Shown one piece after another: positions 31,600 through 40,244 of a stretch of 64,000 nucleotides of DNA. The stretch is from positions 310,001 to 374,000 of the forward strand of contig CAWIKP010000018.1 in assembly GCA_963836735.1 (NCBI GenBank), read 5' to 3'. The first letter of the stretch is position 1; each line of letters begins with the position of its first letter. A model generated the notes under the pieces. It had not been told where the DNA came from. It ran no database searches and saw only the letters and a program-made list of their open reading frames with translations. This stretch comes from JACCXG01 sp963836735. GTDB taxonomy: Bacteria > Acidobacteriota > Vicinamibacteria > Vicinamibacterales > 2-12-FULL-66-21. A program made the position numbers and the translations under genes.

Positions 31600-32564
31600 T
31601 TGGAAATCCGTGGCCGTGCGGCGGCTGGCTTCGCGCCGCTGGCAATGAGGACGGTAAAAGGATCGCCGGCCCGGCGGGCGCCGACCGACACGTTCACGTC
31701 GGAGAGCCCGCCCTGCTTCAGGAGCCGCGTCAGCCCCGCATCGGAGAACCCGCGCCAGCGGTCGCCGAGCCGTTCGGTGACCCAGTCCTGGTCGTGCTCC
31801 CGGAGGTCGAGGACGAGCACCCGGCCGGCGGGCCCGACGATTCGGACGGCTTCGGCTATGGCCGCCGCCGGGTCTGCGGCGTGGTGCAGCGCCTGCGACA
31901 GGATGGCGAGATCGACCGAGGCGTCCCGCAGCGGGACGCGCTCGAGCTCTCCCTGCCGCCAGGTGATGTTCCGGACCCCGCGGCGCCGCGCGAGCGCCCG
32001 GGCACGCTCGAGGACCGGCCGGGAGCGGTCGATGGCGATGACGCGTGAGGCCCAGCGGCTGGCTTCGATGGTCAGGTAGCCGTCGCCGCATCCCAGATTG
32101 GCGACCCGCCACGCGGGCAGCAGGTGACCGAGCGCGCGGGCCCATGCTGCCCAGCTCCGGCCCGGAACCAGCTGGCGCTCACGCGCGTCCGGCCCGCTGT
32201 GCTGCTCGAAGTTCTCCTTGCGCAGCCGCCGCACCTCTTCGAGCTTCGCGTCGTCGGCGCGGCCGTCCGCCGTCCCGGCCGTCTGTTCGAAGTGCGCCTG
32301 GAGCAGCGGCCAGAGCGGACCGAATCCGTTGTCCGCCTCCTGCAGCCGCGGCGCGAGGCTGTACCAGCTGTAGACGCCTTCCCGCCGCTCGGCAATCAAA
32401 CCAGCTTCCTTGAGCATGCCGAGGTGCCTGGACACCCCCGACTGCGCCAGGCCGAGGATGCCGGTGAGCTCCGATACGTTCAGCCGCTCCGCCGCCAGCA
32501 GCCGCAGGATGCGCAGGCGGGCGTCGTCGCCCAGCAGGCGGAACAGGGAGGTGCCCAACAACAC
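31596..32564 (-). CDS. ArsR-family regulator fused to SAM-dependent methyltransferase
   Basis: A 322-residue two-domain protein. Residues 1-95 form an ArsR winged helix (LFRLLGDDARLRILRLL; LNVSELTGILGLAQSGVSRH recognition helix), without an evident metal-binding CVC motif. Residues about 145-300 form a class I methyltransferase: VANLGCGDGYLTIEASRWA motif I, VIAIDRS motif II, DLAILSQALHHAADP, VLVLDLREHD. Fusions of this type commonly neighbour methionine/SAM-cycle genes, and the stop here overlaps the metH start by ATGA. A role sensing SAM or SAH and controlling metH is plausible inference. The start is GTG 32564. An AT-rich palindromic stretch lies directly upstream and could be the binding site for autoregulation. 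Confidence 0.88.
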
Positions 32565-32588
32565 ATCTATGAATCTATATCAATTGAT
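32564..32588 (-). promoter_or_regulatory. AT-rich palindromic site abutting the ArsR-methyltransferase start (candidate operator/promoter)
   Basis: In an otherwise GC-rich region, a short AT-rich patch contains the perfect palindrome ATCAATTGAT (32579-32588) and a direct repeat of ATCTAT (32565-32570 and 32573-32578). Such symmetric AT-rich sites are typical ArsR-family operators, and TAGATT could serve as a -10 box for a short-leader transcript. The exact operator is not established. Confidence 0.45.
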
Positions 32589-32613
32589 GCGTTGGGGCAA
32601 GTTTGGAGGTTTG

Positions 32614-32764
32614 GTCAACTTCCAACTTCCAACTCCCAATTCCCAAGGGAAGTCGTTCGAACACACTGGGGCTGAAGTCGACCAACCAAGCTTGTTGGCA
32701 CGACTCTCACCCCGTTGTTCGAACGACTTCCCTTGGGAGTTGGGAGTTGGAAGTTGGGAGTTGC
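32614..32764. repeat. Long imperfect inverted repeat, CCAACTCCCAA type (element C)
   Basis: The left arm from 32614 (CAACTTCCAACTTCC units, then CAAGGGAAGTCGTTCGAAC) pairs with the right arm 32701-32764. The loop is about 25 nt. The core order, CAAGGGAA, GTTCGAAC, GGGGTGA, is shared with element B. It begins one base after the minus-strand M1 peptidase stop and lies in the upstream region of the ArsR-methyltransferase gene. Confidence 0.88.
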
Positions 32765-32765
32765 C

Positions 32766-35367
32766 TTATCTCCCCGGGGATTTCAGCCACTGTGCGAGCT
32801 TCGGCCCCTGCACCGCCGCCGACGCGGCACAGGACTGGATCCGCTCGATCGACTGCTGCAGCGTGCGCTCGGCGTCGGGCACTTTGTGCGTGCTGAAGAA
32901 GCTCTTCACCTCGGCAGCGGTGCGCGCGTCGCAGAAAGTGGCCAGGGCGCCCACGAGGACGGTGTTGCCGATGAACTCGCCGGTCTTTTTCTGGATCTCC
33001 GGCCATCGCTCACGCGCAAGCTGCCACGCCAGGCGATGGGTATCGCTGTTGGCGAGCAGGGCTGCAACCACGTACTTCGCGTCCTGCGATCGGACGACGT
33101 CCGAGAGCGCCAGATCCATCGTCCGTCGGACCAGCAGCGGGTTCGCGAAGGAGGTGAGGGCGTACATGTACCCGTCGTGCTCCTCCGGATCGGTCGCGGT
33201 CTTGACCCTGTCGAGATACCGATCGTAGAGGGCAGCATCGCCGTCGATCGCAGCAAGATTGATCAGCACACCGAGCAGGGTGGGCTCGATCGAGCGGGGC
33301 TTGTCGAGCTCCAGCGACACGAGCGATCGGGCTTTCGCCAGCACTTGCGCGTCGCGCGCCGTCTTGCCGGCGAGATTGACGACGGTTGCGCGGAGCGATT
33401 TCACTTCATCGGTGTCGCCTGCGCGTGCCTCCACCCCGACGTCGGCCACGGCGGGGGCGATGAACCTGCCCACCCAGGCGCGATAGGCGCTGCGCGTCGC
33501 GCCGGTCGTGAATTCCTCATCGATGGTGGACAGCACCGACGCGAAGGTGCTGACGACCCTGGACGTGCGTTCGTCACGGAATCCAGAGACCAGATCGAGA
33601 AAGGTCCCGACCTCGTGCCGCGTCGCTCGAACGAGGGCCGATTCATCCGAAAGGACGGCCATGCGTTCCTCGGCCGACAGCGTTTCGACCTTCTCGGCCA
33701 TCGTACGGATCATCGCCGGGGGTGAGGCAGTCCGGTAGTAGCCGCGCGCCCCGGCGTTGCCGATGACCCACGCCGGGCAGTTGTCGAAGCTCACTTCCTT
33801 GCGGCGTTCCTGCAGCAGTTCACAGTGCGCATCGCCCGACGGCGATCGCAGGCAGACGGGAATCTGCCACAGCTCGGCTGCCCCGGCGGCGACCTGCTGC
33901 GACGGGTCGCGGAAATACCGTTCCTGCGACAGCACGGCGCGGCCGCGGCCCTCGGCGCAGCGGAGATCCAGGGCGATCAGCGGCAGGCCGGGCTGATCGA
34001 CGAACGTGGCCATGACGCGGTCGACCGGCTTGCCGGTCGCCGCCGTCAGGGTGGTCCAGAAGTCCTCCGCGCGGGCGTTGCCGGTACTGGAATCTCTCGA
34101 TGTAAGCGTTCACACCCTTCTGGAAAGCCTGCTCACCCACCCACTCCTCGATCATCCGCAGCACTGCCGCGCCCTTCTCGTACGCAATCGGATCGAACAG
34201 CTCGCTGATTTCGGCCGGCGTCGACGCCCTGGCACGGATCGGGCGGGTGGTCTGCAGTGAATCGCGGTTCATCGCGGTCTGGTTGTCGGCGACTTCGTCC
34301 AGTTCCACCTTCCAGTCGGGCCGCCAGACCTTCAATGGCTTGCTCATCATCCAGTTGGCAAAGCCTTCGTTCAGCCAGATGTCGTCCCACCACTGCATCG
34401 TGACCAGGTCGCCAAACCACTGGTGCGCGATCTCGTGCGCGAGCACCACGGCAATGGCCTTGCGGGCGGGGACCGATGCGTCGGGGGCCGCGAGCAGCAG
34501 GGTCTCTCGATAGAAGATCGCGGCCGTGTTCTCCATCGCACCCGCGGCAAAGTCGGGGACGGCGACGATGTCGAGCTTCTTGAACGGGTATTTGATCGAG
34601 TAGTACCGGTTGTAGTACTCGACGATCTTCCGGGTCGACTCCAGCGCGAAGCCGGTGAGCTGTTTCTTGTCGGGGGTCGAGCAGACGCGGACAGGAATCC
34701 CGTCGGCGCTGCCGGCATTGCACTCGAAGTCGCCGACCGCGAGCGCGACGAGATAGGTGGACATCTTCGGCGTGGTCTCGAACTTGACCGTGTGCGTGCC
34801 GGCTCCCGGTCCGGGCGTGTCGGAGACGACGGCGCCGTTCGAGATCGCGCGGTCCTTCTCGTCGATGATGGCGGTCAGCGCGAACGTGGCCTTGAACGCG
34901 GGCTCGTCGAACGACGGAAACATCCGGCGCGCATCGGTCGCCTCGAGCTGCGTCACCGCGTAGCGGCGGCTGTTCGCCTTGCTGAGATACAGCCCGCGCA
35001 GGTCGTCGTTGAGAACGCCGTCGTAGGCGATCTCGAGCTCAGCGTCGCCGGCCGGCACCGGAGCGGGGAATTTGAACGTGGCCTGTTCCTTCGCGGCGTC
35101 GAGCGCGACCTCGGCCTGCTGCTGACGGCCGCCGGCCGTAATCGATACCGCGCCGAACTTGATCTCCGCCGCGTTGAGCACAATCGTGGACGACGGGGCG
35201 GCGAGTCGAACGCGTATCTTGATATGGCCGCCGAAGGTGGCGTCGGCAAGTCTCGGGGCCACCGTGAGGTCGTAGTGCTCGGGGGTGACGGTGGTGGGCA
35301 GCCGTTGTCCGAAGGCCAGGTTGCCGCTGAGCAGGATCAACGCCGCAGAAAGGGATGCGATTCGCAT
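32766..35367 (-). CDS. M1-family (gluzincin) aminopeptidase, secreted (one frameshift)
   Basis: About 866 residues when reconstructed. The start ATG 35367 gives a signal peptide (IASLSAALILLSGNLAFGQ). The N-terminal saddle domain is followed by the exopeptidase motif GAMEN (about residue 272), then zinc motif HEIAHQWFG (about 310), with the downstream glutamate in WLNEGFANW. One extra base near 34083 breaks the frame; removing it turns FQYRQRP into FQYGNARAEDFWTTL and joins the ERAP1-like helical C-terminal domain, which ends WLKSPGR. M1 enzymes remove N-terminal amino acids from peptides; export suggests periplasmic peptide digestion. Its ATG overlaps, on the opposite strand, the start codon of the alpha/beta hydrolase gene. 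Confidence 0.93.
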
Positions 35368-35986
35368 GCAACTCAAAGTGTACCGTAGCAAATCTCCGGT
35401 CGCAGGCCTGGTGGTGGCGCATGGCGCCGGCGGGGGACAGAACACCGGCTTCATGGTACGAACCGCCGAGGGCCTCGCCGCGCGCGGGATTGTTGCGGCG
35501 ACGTTCGACTTCCCCTACATGAGCGCCGGCAAGAGCGTGCCCGACAAGGCGCCGGTGCTCGAACAGGCCTGGCGTGACGCAATCGAGCGCGCTCGAGTCG
35601 AGATGCCTGGCGTGCCGTTGTTCATCGGCGGCAAGTCGATGGGTGGCCGGATCGCATCCCACGTGGCATCGCAGGGGAGTCCCGGCCTTGCCGGCCTGGT
35701 GTTCCTCGGCTACCCGCTCCACCCGCCGGGAAAACCCGAGCAGCGCCGCGATGCGCATCTGCCGGCGATCGCCGAGCCGATGCTGTTCGTGCAAGGCTCC
35801 CGCGACGCCTTCGGCACATCGGACGAGATCCGCTCGCTGCTCCCGCGGCTTCAGCACGCGACCGTTCACGAGATCCCTGGTGGCGATCATTCGTTCAAGG
35901 TCTCAGGCCGCGGGGCGCCGAAGCCGGATGCGGTGCTCGGAGGGATCCTGGACGTGATCAAAGACTGGATCGGGGAGAGGTCATAA
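35366..35986 (+). CDS. Alpha/beta hydrolase (KANL3/Tex30-like, dienelactone hydrolase superfamily)
   Basis: A 206-residue protein. LVVAHGAGGGQNTGFM forms the oxyanion strand, FDFPYM follows, and the nucleophile elbow is GGKSMGGRIAS (Ser). Late elements GSRDAFGT (acid) and IPGGDHSFK (His) complete the triad. The family is widespread and mostly uncharacterised; esterase-like activity is inferred. ATG 35366 shares two bases with the ATG of the divergent M1 peptidase. Upstream in-frame alternatives would extend into the peptidase signal-peptide codons and look less natural. It is probably cytosolic, with no signal peptide. Confidence 0.82.
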   Translation: MQLKVYRSKSPVAGLVVAHGAGGGQNTGFMVRTAEGLAARGIVAATFDFPYMSAGKSVPDKAPVLEQAWRDAIERARVEMPGVPLFIGGKSMGGRIASHVASQGSPGLAGLVFLGYPLHPPGKPEQRRDAHLPAIAEPMLFVQGSRDAFGTSDEIRSLLPRLQHATVHEIPGGDHSFKVSGRGAPKPDAVLGGILDVIKDWIGERS

Positions 35987-36015
35987 GGTCGCAGCGATTG
36001 TTATAGTTGCAGTGA

Positions 36016-37876
36016 ATGACCTCGCCTGCCCAGCCTCCCGCGCGAACCCGGATCCGTCTCGAGATTCCCGACCGGTTCAAATGGAACGTCCTCGATATCT
36101 TTCCGAACTGGGATGAATGGCAAACGGCCTTCGCCACGCTCGAGAAGGGCATCGAGCGCTACGCCTCCTTCAAGGGGACCCTGGCGCAGGGACCTGACCG
36201 GCTGCTCGAAGCGTTCAGGCTGTCCGAGCAGCTCGGCCAGCTCGCGTATCGGGTGTGGTACTTCCCGTCGCTGCAATATGACGAGGACCAGCGCGACAAC
36301 TCGGTGAACGCGCGGCGGCAGCAGGTGCAGCTGCTGTTTGCCCGCTGGAAGCAGGCCGAGTCGTGGTTCAACCCGGAGCTGCTCGGCATTCCGCTCGAGA
36401 CCGTGCGCCGGTGGATGGACGAGGTCGAGGACCTGCGGCTTTACCGCTTCGCGATCGAGGATCTATACCGGCAGCAGGAGCACGTGCTGGACGAGGCCGG
36501 CGAGCGGCTGATGTCGCTCTCGAGCCGGCTCTCGTCGGCGCCGAACGAAGCCTACTCGGCGCTCTCCACCGCTGACGTGAAGTATCCGACGATCAGGCTG
36601 TCGACGGGAGAAGAGGCGGTGATCTCGTACGGGCAGTACCGTGCGATTCTCGCGACGCGGCGGGAGCAGTCGGATCGTGCCCGCGCGTTCGAGGCGCTGC
36701 ACGGCACTTACAAGTCGTCGCTCAACACGTACGCGACGCTCTACAACGGTGTGTGCCAGCGCGACTGGTTCCAGGCGCGCGCCCGCGGCTACGCCAGCAC
36801 CCTCGAGGCCGCGCTCCACGGCGACAACATTCCGACCGCGGTGGTCGAGAACCTGATTGCCTCGACGCGCGCGGGGGTCGAGCCGCTCCGGCGCTACCAT
36901 CGGCTGCGCCGCCGCACGCTCGGCGTCCCCACCTACCAGGTTTACGACTTCGCGATTCCACTGGTCACGTTCGACCAGACAGTACCAGTACGAGGACGTG
37001 CTCGCACGGATCGTCGAGTCCGTGGCGCCGCTCGGCGAGGACTATCAGGCGCGGATGCGGCAGGCCTTCTCGGGAGGCTGGATCGACGTCTACGAGAACG
37101 ACGGCAAGCGCTCCGGCGCGTATTCGGCGCCGGTGTACGGAACCCACCCGTACATGCTGCTGAATTACACCGACACGCTCGACGATGTGTTCACGCTGGC
37201 GCACGAGATGGGGCACTCGATGCACACCATCCTGTCGCACGAGACGCAACCGTTCATCTATTCGAGCTACACGATCTTCGTGGCGGAGGTCCCCTCGACC
37301 CTGAGTGAGAAGCTGCTGCTGGATCACATGCTGGAGCACTCGACGGATCCCGCCGAGCGTGTGGTGCTGCTGCAGCACGCCATCGACAACATCGCCGGGA
37401 CCTTCTACACGCAGGTCATGTTCGCCGACTACGAGCTCCGCGCGCATCGCCTGGTCGAAGGCGATCAGCCGGTGACCGCGGATCGGCTGTCGGAGACCTA
37501 CATGCAGCTGGTGAACGACTACTACGGCGACGCGGTCGACGTGAACCCGCTGACAGGCCTGACCTGGGCGCGGATCCCTCACTTCTTCAATTCGCCGTAC
37601 TACGTCTATCAATACGCGACCTGCTTCGCGTCAGCCGCGCGTCTCGCGCGTGAGATCGGTCGCGGCAGAACGCCCGCCGAGCACGCGGCGCGAGGCCGCT
37701 ACCTCGAGCTGCTGCGGTCTGGCGGCAACGACTATCCGATGGAGCAGCTGAAAAAGGCCGGCGTGGATCTCGGCCAGCCGGATACGGTCGAAGCCATCGT
37801 CAGCCAGCTGGACGACCTGGTCAGCCGGTTGGAGTCGGAGCTCAAATCGGATCGGTCTGGTAGCTTCCGCCTTTAG
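36016..37876 (+). CDS. pepF: M3-family oligoendopeptidase F (one frameshift)
   Basis: About 620 residues. The N-terminal helical domain (FKWNVLDIFPNWDEW; GQLAYRVWYFPSLQYDED) is typical of PepF, and the zinc motif LAHEMGHSMHTIL is present with downstream FVAEVPSTLSEKLL supplying the third ligand. One extra base near 36979 breaks the frame; restoring it gives DQQYQYEDVLARIVE. It hydrolyses peptides of roughly 7-17 residues in the cytoplasm. The stop codon TAG lies inside a 20-bp palindrome (37864-37883), so the final SGSFRL residues are repeat-derived. The 3' end is overlapped antisense by the MFS reading frame. TATAGT lies 9 bp before the start, which has no clear ribosome binding site, so a very short leader is possible. 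Confidence 0.93.
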
Positions 37877-39046
37877 GCGGAAGATGTCCTCCTTAGGCGG
37901 AAGGTCCCTTACCGTCCCCCTCCCCGCGAGCCCCGCGGCGGCCAGGAGCAGGGCGGCGGCGGCGCCATAGGCGGCGCCTTCTCCTACCTTCTGTAGTAGC
38001 ACGTTGCCCCAGACCGGGCCCAGCGTCCGGCCAAGGCTCTCGAGCGCGCCCGCGGCCCCCTGGGTGCGGCCCTGCTCGCGGCGATCCGCGGCGTTGCTGA
38101 CCAGCGCGATCAGGGTCGCGTTGCAGAGTCCGATGCCGATCGCGCCGGGCACCAGCAGGAGGACGAACAGCGGCACGCTATAAGTCAGGGCACTGCCCCC
38201 CCAGCCGAGGGCCGTAAAGATCAGGCCGACCACCAGCGTCCGCTGATTGCCGAGGAGACGGACTACCGGCCCCACCAGCCCTCCCTGCACGACGACGCCG
38301 ACGGCGCCGAACGCGCTGAACAGATAGCCGGTGTGGGTGGCGTCGAACCCGAAGCGCCGCGCGCCGAACAGCGCGAAGGTCGTCTGATAGACCGCAAACG
38401 ACATCCAGTAGATGAAGTCGATCGCGAGCAGCCTGCGCAGGCCGGGGCGATGCCCGAGGTGCCGCAGCGCGCGCCAGAACGGACCACTGCCCGCATGCGC
38501 ACGGTGCACGGTTTCGGGCAGCCACCACCACGCCAGCACGGTCGCGACCAGCGTGATGAGCGCCGCCGCCCAGATCGGCGCGGTGTAACTGACGTGTGAC
38601 AACCCGGCGCCGAGCGCCGGCCCGACGATGAAGCCCAGGCCGAAAGCCGCGCCGAGCAGCCCATACGCCTTCGCGCGGTCCTCTTCGGTCGTGATATCGG
38701 CGATATAGGCGCGCGCGGTGGTGATGTTGCCGCCTGACAGGCCGTCGACGATTCGCGCCGCAAACAGCATCGTCAGGCTGTGCGCGATCGCCAGCATCGC
38801 AAAACTGACGGCGGTGCCGATCAGGCTCAGAATCAGGACCGGCCGCCGGCCCCACCGATCGGACAGCTCTCCGAGCAGCGGCGACGCCAGCAGCTGGGCG
38901 AGCGAAAACGAGGCAAAGAGCAGACCGATGACAATCGGCGACGCGCCGAACGTGCGGGCGTAGAACGGCAGCAGCGGAATGATGATTCCGAAGCCGACCA
39001 GGTTGACGAAGATCGTAAGAAAAATTACCAGCAGTGGTCGGGACAT
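37631..39046 (-). CDS. MFS transporter, TetA/DHA1-type, with repeat-derived C-terminal extension
   Basis: The first 390 or so residues are a 12-helix major facilitator: LVIFLTIFVNLVGFGIIIPL in helix 1, the loop 2-3 signature GELSDRWGRRPVLI, and motif C-like GLGFIVGPALGAGLS. This resembles the tetracycline/drug:H+ antiporter group. After the last helix (AAALLLAAAGLAGRGT) the frame runs through a palindrome encoding DIFRLKAEATRP. It then continues 82 codons antisense through the end of pepF. That tail lacks transporter features, so the natural end is probably near 37880 and a stop may have been lost. The exported compound is unknown. The cyclophilin gene lies 12 bp upstream on the same strand. 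Confidence 0.87.
   Translation of the reverse strand: MSRPLLVIFLTIFVNLVGFGIIIPLLPFYARTFGASPIVIGLLFASFSLAQLLASPLLGELSDRWGRRPVLILSLIGTAVSFAMLAIAHSLTMLFAARIVDGLSGGNITTARAYIADITTEEDRAKAYGLLGAAFGLGFIVGPALGAGLSHVSYTAPIWAAALITLVATVLAWWWLPETVHRAHAGSGPFWRALRHLGHRPGLRRLLAIDFIYWMSFAVYQTTFALFGARRFGFDATHTGYLFSAFGAVGVVVQGGLVGPVVRLLGNQRTLVVGLIFTALGWGGSALTYSVPLFVLLLVPGAIGIGLCNATLIALVSNAADRREQGRTQGAAGALESLGRTLGPVWGNVLLQKVGEGAAYGAAAALLLAAAGLAGRGTVRDLPPKEDIFRLKAEATRPIRFELRLQPADQVVQLADDGFDRIRLAEIHAGLFQLLHRIVVAARPQQLEVAASRRVLGGRSAATDLTRETRG
37864..37906. repeat. 20-bp palindrome plus partial second copy at the pepF/MFS junction
   Basis: CTTCCGCCTTTAGGCGGAAG (37864-37883) is a perfect palindrome, followed by a second partial copy CCTTAGGCGGAAGG (37891-37904). 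It provides the pepF stop codon. On the minus strand it encodes FRLKAEAT within the MFS frame. It matches the palindrome inside metH. Confidence 0.82.
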
Positions 39047-39058
39047 GCGGGACCGCTG

Positions 39059-39649
39059 CTAAGGCATTACCCGCACGGCCTTAATCACCACCGGCTCCGC
39101 CGGCAGGTCGTCATGGGGTCCGTTACGGCGGGTTTTCACCGCCGCGATGCGGTCGCATACCTCGAGTCCGCTCAGCACCCGACCAAAGACTGCGTATCCG
39201 AAGTCTTCTGGCGAATAGCCGTGATGATCGAGCTTGACGCGGTTGTCGGCAACGTTGATGAAGAACTGCGCGGTCGCGCTGCGAAGCGCCTCGGTCCGCG
39301 CCATCGCCAGGGTCCCCCGGACGTTGTTCAGGCCGTTGGTGGCTTCGTTCCGGATGGGCGGACGAGTCGGTTTCTCCACCATATCGGCGGTGAATCCACC
39401 GCCTTGGATCATGAATCCGGAAATGACCCGGTGAAAGATGGTGCCGGTATAGAAGCCCTCGTTGGCATACTCGAGAAAGTTCTGGACCGAAACCGGCGCG
39501 CGATCCTTGTACAGCTCCACGCTGATGTCGCCGAGCGAGGTCGAGATGAGGACGGTTGGATTGCCGGGCGCCGGTGTCGCAGGCTGTGGCTGAGTGCCGG
39601 CAACCGTCTGAAAAAGGACGAGAAACGCGAGCGCCGTCAGCGGGGTCAT
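39059..39649 (-). CDS. Exported cyclophilin-type peptidyl-prolyl cis-trans isomerase
   Basis: A 196-residue protein with a signal peptide (LTALAFLVLFQTVAG) followed by a complete cyclophilin domain. Signature elements are NFLEYANEGFYTGTIFHRVI, GFMIQGGGF, RGTLAMARTE, SATAQFFINV and FGYAVFGRVLSG. The catalytic Arg in FHRV and the Gln in MIQGG are present. It would accelerate proline isomerisation of exported proteins in the periplasm. It is divergent from the small protein at 39874. The 224-bp gap (39650-39873) must hold both promoters, but I see no decisive boxes. Confidence 0.94.
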   Translation of the reverse strand: MTPLTALAFLVLFQTVAGTQPQPATPAPGNPTVLISTSLGDISVELYKDRAPVSVQNFLEYANEGFYTGTIFHRVISGFMIQGGGFTADMVEKPTRPPIRNEATNGLNNVRGTLAMARTEALRSATAQFFINVADNRVKLDHHGYSPEDFGYAVFGRVLSGLEVCDRIAAVKTRRNGPHDDLPAEPVVIKAVRVMP

Positions 39650-39873
39650 AGGGATCCAATCGTATCAGCGGCGTCCCGGCGGGATCCGGCCGAATTGGCA
39701 GCGGGCGGATCCGGCAGGGGCCTGACCGATTCAATTGGATGGATCGTTGATGGCAACTGTGACGGATCGAGCGTAGCATTCGCTGGTACCGCCTCGGCTT
39801 TTCCGGCCGCCGGTGTGCGGCAAACATTTTGCGAGGTGCGCACACATCTGCGTCCGCCTCGCGGGAGGTCCAC

Positions 39874-40218
39874 ATGGCGACAGGTCTCGAAAACGAGCAA
39901 AAGGAGCTGGCGCAGTACATCCGCCAGGGGTCGAGCCGCGGACCGCAGTGCTTCGGCAGCTACTTCGACGAAAAAGGCGGATCGTGTGCGCTCGGCGCCG
40001 TGTACGAGGGGGTCTACCACCTGCCCCGCGATCACGGAAAGCTGATCCCGGACCATCTCGAACGCCTGTTCCGGTGTCTGGACGAGGTGACCAAGCGGTG
40101 CCCGCACGGGTGCAAGAAGCGGCTGCCGCTCGCCTCGATGATCGTTCACCTGAACGATGACCACCGGATGACGCGCGAGCAGATTGCCGAATGGCTGACG
40201 CAGGAGTCGAACGGCTGA
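39874..40218 (+). CDS. Small cysteine-rich protein of unknown function
   Basis: A 114-residue soluble protein. I do not recognise a characterised family. It has a cluster CFGSYFDEKGGSCALGAVYE, then RCPHGCKKRLPLAS and a C-terminal IVHLNDDHRMTREQIAEWL. The cysteines (four conserved-looking) and the HLND-H element suggest a metal-binding fold, which is inference. The start is ATG 39874, preceded by a good GGGAGG ribosome binding site 7 bp upstream. The DUF349 gene follows 26 bp downstream on the same strand, so the two may be co-transcribed. Confidence 0.65.
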   Translation: MATGLENEQKELAQYIRQGSSRGPQCFGSYFDEKGGSCALGAVYEGVYHLPRDHGKLIPDHLERLFRCLDEVTKRCPHGCKKRLPLASMIVHLNDDHRMTREQIAEWLTQESNG

Positions 40219-40244
40219 TTTGAACGAGGGCACGCAGCTCGCTG

